From positions 558,001 through 622,000 of the forward strand of contig NZ_CADFDU010000004.1 in NCBI RefSeq assembly GCF_902833045.1: DNA of 64,000 nt. The letters run 5' to 3'. Shown one piece after another: positions 30,307-38,722 of the stretch (positions within the stretch are counted from its first letter, which is position 1; every line of letters begins with the position of its first letter). Origin of the DNA: Burkholderia sp. BCC0322. GTDB taxonomy: Bacteria > Pseudomonadota > Gammaproteobacteria > Burkholderiales > Burkholderiaceae. The notes beneath the pieces were generated by a model. It was not told the origin of the DNA, ran no database searches, and saw only the letters and a program-made list of their open reading frames with translations. A program made the translations under genes and the position numbers.

Positions 30307-30609
30307 ATGACCGATCCGGAACACCTGCCCCTCGTGCGCATCGAGCCGCTCGGCGCGACCTTCGATGCGCCCGATTCGCTCACATTGCTCGAAGCCGCCG
30401 CGTTCGCGCACGTGTCGCTGCCGCGCTCGTGCCGCAACGGCACGTGCCGAAGCTGCCTTTGCCGGATCGTCAGCGGCAGCGTACGCTACACGATCGAATG
30501 GCCGGGGCTGAGCCGCGAGGAAAAGGCCGACGGCTATACGCTGCCGTGCGTGGCCGTCGCGACGTCGGACCTCGTGCTCGACGTGCCCGACGCGGTCATG
30601 CTCGACTAG
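30307..30609 (+). CDS. Plant-type [2Fe-2S] ferredoxin
   Basis: A 100-aa electron carrier. The four cluster ligands are seen as C-x4-C-x2-C (CRNGTCRSC, about residues 42-50) plus a later cysteine in LPCVAVATSD (about 80). The size fits a single ferredoxin domain without a reductase. It is likely a partner of an oxygenase encoded elsewhere. Confidence 0.88.
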   Translation: MTDPEHLPLVRIEPLGATFDAPDSLTLLEAAAFAHVSLPRSCRNGTCRSCLCRIVSGSVRYTIEWPGLSREEKADGYTLPCVAVATSDLVLDVPDAVMLD

Positions 30610-30661
30610 GGCCTGTTCACGCGTGCCGCCCAGCGAAAGTTGATCCTGTGTGGAGAACGTC

Positions 30662-31156
30662 ATGACCCAGCAAACCGATCGCATCGAAAAACAGGCCGTG
30701 CTCAACGCGTCGCCCGACCGTGTGTGGGAAGCCGTCAGCAATTCCGGCGAATTCGGCCAGTGGTTCGGCGTCACGTTCGACGGGCCGTTCGCGGCCGGCC
30801 AGCCGCTGTTCGGCCGCATTACGCCGACACGCGTCGACGACGACGTCGCCAAGGCGCAAGAGCCCTATGCGGGCACGGTGTTCGAAATCGTCGTCGACCG
30901 CCTCGAGCCGAAGCAGGTTTTTTCGTTTCGCTGGCACCCGTTCGCGATCGACCCGAATTTTGATTACACCTCCGAGCCGATGACGCTCGTCACGTTCGCA
31001 CTCGCCTCACAGGCCGGCGGCACGCTGCTCACGGTCACCGAAACGGGCTTCGACCAGTTGATCGAAACGCGCCGCGCGAAGGCGCGCGAGATGAACGATC
31101 AGGGTTGGGCCGCGCAGATGGCGCTGATCACGAAATACCTGGCGAAGCACGCGTAG
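30662..31156 (+). CDS. SRPBCC / AHSA1-type ligand-binding protein
   Basis: A 164-aa START-like fold protein. The N-terminal strand-helix (IEKQAVLNASPDRVWEAVSN) and the C-terminal helix (GFDQLIETRRAKAREMNDQG) are characteristic of the Hsp90-activator-like SRPBCC group. ATG 30662 is chosen because TGGAG lies 6-7 nt upstream; the earlier in-frame start has no SD. The ligand is unknown. Confidence 0.82.
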   Translation: MTQQTDRIEKQAVLNASPDRVWEAVSNSGEFGQWFGVTFDGPFAAGQPLFGRITPTRVDDDVAKAQEPYAGTVFEIVVDRLEPKQVFSFRWHPFAIDPNFDYTSEPMTLVTFALASQAGGTLLTVTETGFDQLIETRRAKAREMNDQGWAAQMALITKYLAKHA

Positions 31157-31248
31157 CGCGCCGCCACGCCGCAGGTCCGCACCGACATGCGAATCGGCGT
31201 GCGTGGCATAATCCGCTCCATCGTCGTCCACCCGCCGCCGCGCATCGC

Positions 31249-31626
31249 ATGCTGAGTCGTCGCCTCCGGAAGATCGGCAGTCTGATCGGGATGCTCGCCA
31301 TCCTGATGTCGGCGCTCGCGCCGACGATCTCGCAGGCACTGACGACGCAGCAGCGCGTCGATACGCTGCTGGCCGGCTACTGCACGGCCACGCCGGCCAC
31401 CGGCGAGCGCGCCGCCGACGCGTCGCAGAAAAGCCTGCAGGCCCACCTCCAGGCATGCGGCTATTGCAGCCTCCTGGCTCACACACCTGCACTGCCCGCG
31501 CCCGAACTGACGTTCGCGGCCAACGTGCACGTCATTCAGCACCGCGAAGCGACCCGCTTCGAAAGCCTGCGCCGCGCGCTGCCGCTCACGGCCGCGCAGC
31601 CGCGCGCCCCTCCGATCGCGTCCTGA
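31249..31626 (+). CDS. DUF2946 exported/membrane protein
   Basis: A 125-aa protein with an N-terminal hydrophobic segment (IGSLIGMLAILMSALAPTIS) and a CGYCSLL cysteine pair in the middle. DUF2946 proteins are often found beside copper-handling genes. Here it lies 258 bp before the PCu(A)C chaperone gene, which supports a metal link. The start at ATG 31249 is the first that gives a signal-like N-terminus; the upstream frame overlaps the SRPBCC gene. Confidence 0.7.
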   Translation: MLSRRLRKIGSLIGMLAILMSALAPTISQALTTQQRVDTLLAGYCTATPATGERAADASQKSLQAHLQACGYCSLLAHTPALPAPELTFAANVHVIQHREATRFESLRRALPLTAAQPRAPPIAS

Positions 31627-31790
31627 TCCGTCATCAACGCCCGTGATGCCGTCGCGCATCGCGTGGTTCGTGCACGCCCCCGGCGTGCGCGACGTGTCAC
31701 GTTTCGAAGGACGATCATGTCTCACCGTATCGCGCGCGGCGTCGTGCCGTGCGCGCGGCGCGCTGCATCCGGTTCGTACTGTCGCACCGA

Positions 31791-31810
31791 CATTCGCTCG
31801 CGGGCGAATG
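31791..31810. promoter_or_regulatory. Inverted repeat upstream of the PCu(A)C gene
   Basis: CATTCGC (31791-31797) and GCGAATG (31804-31810), perfect 7-bp arms around TCGCGG. It is 75 bp before the chaperone gene and may be an operator; no promoter hexamers were clear. Confidence 0.3.
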
Positions 31811-31884
31811 TCCGGTCGCGCACGTTCGCGCCGGCCGCATCGCCCCCCCTTACCCGCTGCTTCCATCCATAAGGAAAACCAACC

Positions 31885-32331
31885 ATGAAACGCCCGATTC
31901 CGACCGGCCTGCTGTTCGCGCTGCTGGCACTGCAAGCGCCCGCCACGTTCGCCGCGCCGGCCGTACAGGCAGAAAACTGCTGGATCCGCGCAATGCCGGC
32001 AACCGTGCCGTCGTCCGGCTACTTCACGCTGAAGAACGACGGCGACGCGCCCGTCACGCTGACGGGCCTCGACACGCCCGCGTACGGGATGGCCATGCTG
32101 CATGAAACGCAGACGAACGGCAGCACCGCGAAGATGGTTCACGTCGACGCGGTCGAAGTGCCCGCGCACGGCACGGTGACCTTCAAGCCGAAGAGCTATC
32201 ACGTGATGCTGGAACAACCGCGCGAAGCCATCGCGCCCGGCGCGAAGGTGCCGTTCCGGCTGCATTTCGCGGACGGCTCGACGGTGTCCGTGACCTGCGA
32301 CGCCAAGGCGCCCAACTACGCCGGCCAGTAA
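31885..32331 (+). CDS. PCu(A)C periplasmic copper chaperone
   Basis: A 148-aa protein with a cleavable signal peptide (LLFALLALQAPATFA-AP) and the PCu(A)C core. The copper-binding methionines and histidines are visible in GMAMLHETQ, MVHVDAVEVP and SYHVMLEQP. Such chaperones deliver Cu(I) to cytochrome c oxidase CuA/CuB assembly. SD AAGGAAAA is 8 nt upstream of ATG 31885. It is followed after 30 bp by a small membrane-protein gene. Confidence 0.9.
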   Translation: MKRPIPTGLLFALLALQAPATFAAPAVQAENCWIRAMPATVPSSGYFTLKNDGDAPVTLTGLDTPAYGMAMLHETQTNGSTAKMVHVDAVEVPAHGTVTFKPKSYHVMLEQPREAIAPGAKVPFRLHFADGSTVSVTCDAKAPNYAGQ

Positions 32332-32361
32332 CGCCACCACCCTCGATCGAAGGAGATGCAC

Positions 32362-32535
32362 ATGAAACATCGCCTGCCGCTGGCCGACCTGATCGTCCGC
32401 TACCGGACGCCGCTGAACGTCGCCGTGTTGATCGTCTGCGGGATCTGGGCCGGGTGGATCGCGTGGATGACGCGGCCCGCCGCGATCGATACGCCGCCGT
32501 CGATCCCCGCGTACTGCATGCGCGACGCGAGCTGA
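32362..32535 (+). CDS. 57-aa single-TM protein downstream of the copper chaperone
   Basis: A short gene with a perfect SD (AAGGAG, 32350-32355) 6 nt before ATG 32362. The peptide begins MKHRLPLADLIVRYRTPL, has one strong TM segment (NVAVLIVCGIWAGWIAWM, about 19-36) and ends PAYCMRDAS. The spacing suggests co-transcription with the PCu(A)C gene. I do not recognise the family; a role in copper delivery is only a guess from position. Confidence 0.65.
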   Translation: MKHRLPLADLIVRYRTPLNVAVLIVCGIWAGWIAWMTRPAAIDTPPSIPAYCMRDAS

Positions 32536-32633
32536 CGCGCACGACCGCACGGTTCCGGCGCAAGCCTGCGTCACTTATTGGCGTGGCACCATCGCTTCAT
32601 CCCGACCGCCGGAACCGCCTCCTGGAGCGCCGC

Positions 32634-33263
32634 ATGTCCATTCAGACCTGGATGCTGTTTGCCGCAGCCTATCTCGCCACGACGCTGTCGCCGGGGCCCA
32701 ACGTGCTGCTCGTCATCCGCAACACGGTGCGCTACGGCACGCGCGGCACGGCCGCGACGATCGCGGGCAACCTCGCGGCGCAAGGCGTGGTCGTGGTACT
32801 CGTCGCGCTCGGCGTCGGCGCGGTGCTGGCCGCGATGCCGCCGCTGTTCGTCGCGATGAAAGTGGTCGGCGCCGCGTACCTGATGTTCGTCGGTGTCCGG
32901 CAGCTGCGCGGCGACCGCAAGGCTGCCGCTTCACCCGGGGCGGCGGAGATCGCCGTGCCCGACCGCAGGAAACTGTTCCGCGAGGCGCTGTTCGTATCGG
33001 GCAGCAATCCGAAGACGATGATTTTCCTGTCGGCGTTCATGCCGCAGTTCATCGTGCACGACCGCCCGCTCGCGCTGCAGTTCGTCGTGATGTACGCGAC
33101 GATCGCGGGCACCGTCGTGGTCGTTCACTGCGTCTATTCGGCCGGCGTGCGCCGCTTCCATCGCGGCTTCGGCATGAGCCGCGCGGTGCGTGCGCTCAAG
33201 CGCGCCAGCGGGCTGCTGTTCGTCGGGCTCGGGATCAAGCTGCTGACCGCGCGGCAGGTTTAA
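32634..33263 (+). CDS. LysE/RhtB-family amino-acid exporter
   Basis: A 209-aa inner-membrane exporter with about six TM segments. The N-terminal family signature LATTLSPGPNVLLVIRN and the later SGSNPKTMIFLSAFMPQF are both clear. SD GGAGCG lies 6 nt before ATG 32634. It is probably an independent gene. The substrate, an amino acid or homoserine-like compound, cannot be told. Confidence 0.88.
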   Translation: MSIQTWMLFAAAYLATTLSPGPNVLLVIRNTVRYGTRGTAATIAGNLAAQGVVVVLVALGVGAVLAAMPPLFVAMKVVGAAYLMFVGVRQLRGDRKAAASPGAAEIAVPDRRKLFREALFVSGSNPKTMIFLSAFMPQFIVHDRPLALQFVVMYATIAGTVVVVHCVYSAGVRRFHRGFGMSRAVRALKRASGLLFVGLGIKLLTARQV

Positions 33264-33314
33264 CAAGCGTACGCACGTCAGTCGACGGACCGCCCGGCAG
33301 GCAGCTCATTCCCC

Positions 33315-34640
33315 TCAGACCTTCCACGCGGCCAGCGCATCCACGATCTCGTCGAACGACGGCCGGGTGTCGATGTCCTCGCTCACGCAAGCCGCCGCGA
33401 GCACTTCCAGCTCACGCACCCCGGCCCCGGTGTGCGGTGCGCAATGGGCGAGCAATTCGCCGAGCAGATGGCCGAACGCGCGAACTTCCAGCCGTTCGAG
33501 CCGGGCGCCATGCCGTAAGTCGCTCGTGTCGTAGAACGATGCCGCACCGAAGTCGCCCAGCAGCGCACCGCCCTCGCCGTCGTGCAGGATGTTGTGCGCA
33601 TACAGGTCGCCATGCATGATGCCGCGCGCGTGCAGATGGCGTGCGGCCGATGCGATGCCGTGCGCGATCCGCACGGCCTCATCCGGCTCGAATCGCGCCT
33701 CGGCCGCATACACGTCGCGCGTGCAGGTTGCAAAGCTCGGCGGCCCGGCAAGGTTCGCGAGCGCCGGATCGCCCAGTTCCATCACGAGCCCGTGCGTACC
33801 GTCCGGATGACCGCGCACCTTGCCGATCACCGGGATCACGTTCGGGTGGCGCCCGGCATGCAGGCACGCGGCCATTTCACAGTCGGGCAGACCGTCGCTC
33901 GTCACCGCGCCCTTGAACAGCTTGACCGCGACCGCTCGCGACGCATGATCGTCCGCGCGCCATTGCGCGCGGTAAATGACGCCCGACGCGCCTTCGCCCA
34001 GCTTCTGTTCGCATGAGAGCGACGCCCAGTCGACGTCCGCGACCTCCGGCCCGGCCGACGCCGCGGCGTCCGGCGCGGCGCTGAACGGATTGCCGGAGTA
34101 TGCGAGCCACGCGAGGCGCGGCAGGCGCGGCAACCAGTCGGGCAGTTGGTCCAGCCGGTTCGCCGACAGGCGCACCAGTTCGAGCGCACGGCACGCGGCC
34201 ATTTCGGCAGGCAGCGCGCGCAGCCGGTTGCCCGCGAGCATCAGCTTCTGCAATCGCGAGCAGTCGCCGATCCCGGCGGGTAGCGCGTCGATTTCGTTGT
34301 CGGTCAGGATCAGCCAGCGCAGCGCACGTGGCAGCGATCCGCGCGGCACCGTGCGGATCCGGTTCGCCTTGAAGCCGATCATGTCGAGTTGAGCGCACGC
34401 GCTGAGCACGTCGGGGAAGGCGGTGAAGCGGTTGCCGGACGCGAACAGGATGCGCAGGCGATGCAGCCGCGGCAAGTCGTCCGGCAGCGCGGCGAGTGCG
34501 TTACCGGACAGGTCGAGCACTTCGAGCGTGTCGGCCAGATCGAAAATCTCGCGCGGAAACTCGGTCAGCCCGCACGCGAGCTTGAGTTGCCGGGCGCCCG
34601 ACAGTTGTCCGGCCTGCAGTTGTTCGAGGGTGGTGGTCAC
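33315..34640 (-). CDS. Leucine-rich-repeat protein kinase
   Basis: A 441-aa protein starting at GTG 34640 (an upstream in-frame GTG at 34715 is possible). Residues about 10-200 hold seven or so LRRs (LEVLDLSGNALAALPDDLPR, LQKLMLAGNRLRALPAEMA). Residues about 215-440 form a Hanks-type kinase: G-loop GEGASGVIY, VAVKLF (Lys), catalytic HGDLYAHNIL (HGD in place of HRD) and GDFGAA (DFG). It is the reverse of plant LRR receptor kinases in having no TM segment. It is probably an active cytoplasmic Ser/Thr kinase, and its partner is unknown. Confidence 0.88.
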   Translation of the reverse strand: MTTTLEQLQAGQLSGARQLKLACGLTEFPREIFDLADTLEVLDLSGNALAALPDDLPRLHRLRILFASGNRFTAFPDVLSACAQLDMIGFKANRIRTVPRGSLPRALRWLILTDNEIDALPAGIGDCSRLQKLMLAGNRLRALPAEMAACRALELVRLSANRLDQLPDWLPRLPRLAWLAYSGNPFSAAPDAAASAGPEVADVDWASLSCEQKLGEGASGVIYRAQWRADDHASRAVAVKLFKGAVTSDGLPDCEMAACLHAGRHPNVIPVIGKVRGHPDGTHGLVMELGDPALANLAGPPSFATCTRDVYAAEARFEPDEAVRIAHGIASAARHLHARGIMHGDLYAHNILHDGEGGALLGDFGAASFYDTSDLRHGARLERLEVRAFGHLLGELLAHCAPHTGAGVRELEVLAAACVSEDIDTRPSFDEIVDALAAWKV

Positions 34641-34737
34641 GGGGAGAAAGCGGATGGCAGTAGCGATGGTCGTCGGACCGATCGCCCGAATTCTACCGGG
34701 ATCGCTTTCGCGCACACCGCAACCCTGTCATACCCCC

Positions 34738-34766
34738 TTCACAAACGCGCAATGTGGCGCTAGAAT
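34738..34766 (+). promoter_or_regulatory. Promoter of tRNA-Leu
   Basis: TTCACA (34738-34743), a 17-bp spacer and TAGAAT (34761-34766), giving a start near 34773, about 14 nt before the mature tRNA. It is a good match to the sigma-70 consensus. Confidence 0.8.
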
Positions 34767-34786
34767 TGCGCCCCTTGCAGTGCAGT

Positions 34787-34871
34787 GCCGACGTGGTGAA
34801 ATTGGTAGACACGCTATCTTGAGGGGGTAGTGGCGAAAGCTGTGCGAGTTCGAGTCTCGCCGTCGGCACCA
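34787..34871 (+). tRNA. tRNA-Leu, anticodon GAG
   Basis: An 85-nt class II tRNA. Acceptor stem GCCGACG / CGTCGGC, then A and encoded CCA. Anticodon stem CTATC / GGTAG with loop TTGAGGG (anticodon GAG, reading CUY codons), a long variable arm, and T-loop GTTCGAGTC. No disrupted copy or att-like duplication of its 3' end is seen nearby. Confidence 0.97.
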
Positions 34872-34902
34872 GATGCGGTTTCTCCGCGTTTCCAGCATTT
34901 TC

Positions 34903-34939
34903 AAAAACCCGCGACAGCGCATGGCCTCGCGGGTTTTTT
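34903..34939 (+). terminator. Intrinsic terminator of tRNA-Leu
   Basis: AAAAACCCGCGA (34903-34914) pairs with TCGCGGGTTTTTT (34927-34939), with a 12-nt loop and a T-run. It lies 31 bp after the tRNA. Confidence 0.92.
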
Positions 34940-35040
34940 GTTTTTATCGCGTTCGACGACACGATGCCGATGCAAGCCCGGCGCGCACCGGGAGATTCAA
35001 GCGCGGGACGGATCCGCCGCAAGCATCTCGGCGCACCCCG

Positions 35041-35913
35041 CTAGGCCAGCAACAGAAAATTGCGAACGACCGCCGACGGCTCGTCGCATCGCGACGCAAT
35101 GGCCAGCCTTGCACGAAGCGCATTACCGGCGAACGGCCGATAGACGACACCGGCAACCTGCACCTGCGTAATCGCCTTCGGCACGACAGACACGCCGAGC
35201 CCGGCAGCGACCAGCGTCACCGCGGACGCGATTTGCGGTGCGGGTTGCGCCATCCGCGGCTCGAATCCGGCGGCGTTGCATGCGGCGACGATGTCGTCGA
35301 ACAGCGCGCTGCCGGCTTCCCGCGGCACCTGCACGAACGACTCGTCGGCCAGCTCGGCCAGATCGATGCGCCGACGCCGCGCCAGCCGGTGCGCCACGGG
35401 CAGCGCGACGAACATCGGTTCCTCGTCCCAGTCCGACACCCGCAACGTCGCGGCGGCACGGCGTTCCGGCCGCACGATCGCGACGTCCAGATGCCCGGCG
35501 TCCAGCGCCTCCAGCAGGACGCGCGACGTCGCCTCCTGCAACGTCAGCTCGGCCTCCGGAAACGCCTCCCTGAAGCGGCGGATCAGATCCGACACTTTCG
35601 AATTGAACGCCGCCGTCCCGGTGAAGCCCACCCGCAGATGCCCGGTTTCCCCGCGTGCGGCCCGCCTGGCCGCCCGCGCCGCCCGCTCGGCATCGTCGAG
35701 CACGCGGCGCGCCTCTTCCGCGAAGACCTCGCCCGCCAGCGTCAGCTCGGCACCGCGCGCGGTCCGCTTGAACAGTTCCACGCCGAGTTCGCTCTCGAGC
35801 GCCTTGATCTGCTGGCTCAACGGCGGTTGCCCGATGCCGAGCGTCTCGGCAGCCTTGGTGAAATTCGACGTGGCCGCCACGGCCAGAAAGTATCGGAGAT
35901 GTCGGAGTTCCAT
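35041..35913 (-). CDS. LysR-family transcriptional regulator
   Basis: A 290-aa regulator with an N-terminal HTH (about 1-60; MELRHLRYFLAVAATSNFTK and PPLSQQIKALESELGVELF) and a BenM/CatR-like effector domain. It is divergent from an MFS exporter gene across 139 bp containing AT-rich stretches (35960-36005) where LysR sites would be expected. It probably controls the exporter; the ligand is unknown. Confidence 0.88.
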   Translation of the reverse strand: MELRHLRYFLAVAATSNFTKAAETLGIGQPPLSQQIKALESELGVELFKRTARGAELTLAGEVFAEEARRVLDDAERAARAARRAARGETGHLRVGFTGTAAFNSKVSDLIRRFREAFPEAELTLQEATSRVLLEALDAGHLDVAIVRPERRAAATLRVSDWDEEPMFVALPVAHRLARRRRIDLAELADESFVQVPREAGSALFDDIVAACNAAGFEPRMAQPAPQIASAVTLVAAGLGVSVVPKAITQVQVAGVVYRPFAGNALRARLAIASRCDEPSAVVRNFLLLA

Positions 35914-36052
35914 TCGCCAGGTGACCTCACGGTGAGCCGGACCGGCTCTTCAGCCAGTGGTAAAACATATCGCTACGGTTTCTTTCATATATTGGACATA
36001 TACATGACGGTGCGCAAGAATTCAGGCATTCCGTCGCACATCGAGTGCACCC

Positions 36053-37294
36053 ATGTCCTCCGCTTCGATTTCCCGATCCACGCCCGGCACGCAGAACGCC
36101 GCATCCGACGCGCTGCCTGCAGGCGTGTCCCCGCGCTCGGCCGCGTACAAGCGCATCGCGCTGGCGCTTTTCCTTGCCGGTTTTTCCACCTTCTCGCTGC
36201 TGTACTGCGTCCAGCCGCTGCTTCCCGCGTTCGCACGGGAGTTCCGGCTGGGCGCCGCATCGAGTTCGCTCTCGCTGTCGCTGTCGACCGGGATGCTGGC
36301 GGTCTCCATCCTGTGCGCCGGCGCATTGTCCGAACGCGTCGGACGACGCGGGCTGATGTTCGCGTCGATGACGCTGGCCGCGCTGTTCAATGTGCTCGCC
36401 GCGCTGTCGCCCAACTGGAACCTGCTGCTGGTCTGGCGTGCGCTCGAAGGGTTCGCGCTGGGCGGCGTCCCGGCGGTCGCGATGGCCTATCTCGCGGAAG
36501 AAATCGCGTCCGAGGGGCTCGGTTTCTCGATGGGGCTCTATGTCGGCGGGACCGCGTTCGGCGGCATGATCGGTCGGATCGGCATGAGCGCGCTGGAAGA
36601 ACATTTCTCGTGGCGGACGGCGATGCTGACGATCGGCGTCATCGATCTCGTCGCGGCCGTTGCCTTCGTGATGCTGCTGCCGCAATCGCGGCGCTTCGTG
36701 AAGCGCACCGATCTGACGCTGCGTCATCATCTTCGGCTGTGGAACGCGCAACTGCATCATGCCCGGCTTCCGTTCGTGTTCGCGATCGGCTTCCTGGTGA
36801 TGGGCGCGTTCGTGACGATCTACAACTACGCGGGGTTCCGGCTCACGGCGGCCCCTTTCAACCTGAGCTCGACCGAGTGCGGCCTGATCTTCGGCGCCTA
36901 CCTGTTCGGGATGATGTCGTCATCGAGCGCCGGTGCGCTCGCCGATCGTCTCGGGCGCGCACCGGTGCTTGTCGGCGGCATTCTCGTATTCGCGGCGGGC
37001 CTCGCGCTGACGCTGTCGCACTCGCTCGCTGCGATCGTCGTCGGCATCGTGCTCGTCACGATCGGCTTCTTCGTCGCCCATGCGGTGGCGAGCGGCTGGG
37101 TCGGCTACCTCGCGGGATCCGCGAAGGGGCACGCTGCCTCGCTGTACCTGCTCGCGTACTATCTCGGATCGAGCGTGCTCGGCTCGGTCGGCGGGTCGTT
37201 CTGGCAGCACGGCGCGTGGGCAAGCGTCGCCGCGTATGTCGCGGTGTTGCTCGTCCTCGGACTGATGGCTGCGCGGCGATTGGCCCGCGCGTAA
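36053..37294 (+). CDS. MFS transporter, DHA1 family (YnfM-like)
   Basis: A 413-aa, 12-TM exporter. MFS motif A appears as GALSERVGRRGLM, and the repeat in the second half as GALADRLGRAPVL. The N-terminal 30 residues are Ser/Ala-rich before TM1. It resembles YnfM-type putative arabinose or drug exporters. It is divergent from the LysR gene at 35041-35913 and followed by an intrinsic terminator. Confidence 0.87.
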   Translation: MSSASISRSTPGTQNAASDALPAGVSPRSAAYKRIALALFLAGFSTFSLLYCVQPLLPAFAREFRLGAASSSLSLSLSTGMLAVSILCAGALSERVGRRGLMFASMTLAALFNVLAALSPNWNLLLVWRALEGFALGGVPAVAMAYLAEEIASEGLGFSMGLYVGGTAFGGMIGRIGMSALEEHFSWRTAMLTIGVIDLVAAVAFVMLLPQSRRFVKRTDLTLRHHLRLWNAQLHHARLPFVFAIGFLVMGAFVTIYNYAGFRLTAAPFNLSSTECGLIFGAYLFGMMSSSSAGALADRLGRAPVLVGGILVFAAGLALTLSHSLAAIVVGIVLVTIGFFVAHAVASGWVGYLAGSAKGHAASLYLLAYYLGSSVLGSVGGSFWQHGAWASVAAYVAVLLVLGLMAARRLARA

Positions 37295-37297
37295 CGG

Positions 37298-37320
37298 ACG
37301 CGGCGGGCACCCCGCGTTTT
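37298..37320 (+). terminator. Intrinsic terminator after the DHA1 exporter gene
   Basis: ACGCGG (37298-37303) pairs with CCGCGT (37312-37317), followed by TTT. It separates the exporter gene from the convergent fptX. Confidence 0.7.
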
Positions 37321-37452
37321 CCGGTCAATCGCCGCCGGATTCGAGCACGTTCCGCGTAAGCACGACCGACGGAATCGTCGGCTTGAGCATCGTGCGGCGC
37401 GTCTGCGCATTCGCCCTTCTCCGGCCGAGCGCGAGCGAATGCATGACGACGA

Positions 37453-38700
37453 TCACGATGCCAGCACATCCTCCCCCTTCACCGCATACGCCGCCTCCCG
37501 CCGCCGCAACCGCAGCGCGATCAACGCGGCCAGCACCGCCAGCGCCACACCGGCCAGAAACCCGCCCGTATAACCGACCTTCGCGGTGAGCGACAGGATC
37601 GTCGACGACGCGATCAGCTCGCCGAGATCGCGCGTGCTCTGCACGGCCGTCACGTCGGTGCCGGCCTGGTCGCTGCCGCCCGCGAAGCGCATGCCGGCCG
37701 TCATGATCGACACCGACGTGATGCCGGTCGCCAGCGAACCGAGTACCGTGCACAGCCATGCCCACGACGGCGACACCGGCAGCCACCCGCTCGCCTGAGC
37801 GAACCACAGCAGCGCGGCCGCGCCCGCACAGCTCACGCCGGCCGTAAACGCACGCCACAACCCGAGCCACCGGACGAGCCACGCGCCGCCGCCGCAACCG
37901 AGCACGACCGTCACGATGCCGCCGGCCATCCCGAGCTTCCCGATCGCGTCGAGCGACCAGCCCGCGTCGTTGAGAAACAGCTTCGACAGGCCGAAGCCCG
38001 ATACGGCCGTCATCGCCGACAGCAGCGCGAGCGACAGCAGCGACCACGAACGCGGCCGCTTCGCGAAGCGCACGAGGCTTGCGTTGTGTTCGGCGTGCAC
38101 GCGTGCGCGATCCGCATCGCGCGGCAGCACCCACAGTACGCACGCAAGGCTCGCGAGCGGCACGGCGGCCAGCGCGAGAAACGCGGCGCGCTGCCCGAAC
38201 AGGCCGATCAGCGTCAACGTGCCGGCGCCGCCGCCGAAGAAGCCGATCATCACGCCCGCGATCTGGATCGCGTTGATCTTCGCGAGCGTGTCGCCGCGGA
38301 AGTGCTCGGCGGCCATCCCGTCGTTCGCGATGTCCTGCGTCGCGCTCGCGAGCGACGCGACGGCCAGCAGGCCGACCGCCCAGCCGGCCGTCGCGACCGT
38401 CATGCCGATCTGCGCGAGGCTGCCGAGGCACAGCACGACGAGCGCCTGCATCGGCAGCATCCAACTGCGCCGCCGGCCGATGCGCGGCGACCAGCGGTTG
38501 TCGACGACGGGCGCCCACAGGAATTTCACGACCCATGGCAAACCGACGAGCGGCAGGAACGCCAGTGCGTGAAGCGGCGCGCCGTCGTGGCGCAGCAGGG
38601 TCGGCATCGCATCCATCGCAATGCCGATCGGGATTCCCTGTGACAGGTAAAGCAGCGTGATCGTGATGACCAGGCGGCGATGTTCGAGCAGATCGCGCAT
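37453..38700 (-). CDS. fptX: Ferric-pyochelin inner-membrane permease FptX (RhtX/FptX family)
   Basis: A 415-aa MFS-like permease that moves ferric pyochelin from periplasm to cytoplasm as a single protein. The N-terminus (LVITITLLYLSQGIPIGIAM) and the VGLPWVVKFLWAPVVDNRW region are typical of RhtX/FptX and AmpG-related permeases. ATG 38700 is chosen because CTGGAGAC lies 5-8 nt upstream; an in-frame ATG at 38718 is possible. It is the last gene of the fptA-DUF3649-PepSY-fptX operon. Confidence 0.9.
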   Translation of the reverse strand: MRDLLEHRRLVITITLLYLSQGIPIGIAMDAMPTLLRHDGAPLHALAFLPLVGLPWVVKFLWAPVVDNRWSPRIGRRRSWMLPMQALVVLCLGSLAQIGMTVATAGWAVGLLAVASLASATQDIANDGMAAEHFRGDTLAKINAIQIAGVMIGFFGGGAGTLTLIGLFGQRAAFLALAAVPLASLACVLWVLPRDADRARVHAEHNASLVRFAKRPRSWSLLSLALLSAMTAVSGFGLSKLFLNDAGWSLDAIGKLGMAGGIVTVVLGCGGGAWLVRWLGLWRAFTAGVSCAGAAALLWFAQASGWLPVSPSWAWLCTVLGSLATGITSVSIMTAGMRFAGGSDQAGTDVTAVQSTRDLGELIASSTILSLTAKVGYTGGFLAGVALAVLAALIALRLRRREAAYAVKGEDVLAS

Positions 38701-38722
38701 CGAAGTCTCCAGTTGCATGACA

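Noticed and set aside
34787-34939. Integration site of a genomic island at tRNA-Leu
   Set aside because: There is no integrase gene and no duplicated tRNA 3' end nearby, and the flanking genes look native.
34873-37359. Plus-strand open frame of 828 codons after tRNA-Leu
   Set aside because: It overlaps the minus-strand LysR gene and the MFS gene in another frame. It also starts inside the tRNA terminator region.
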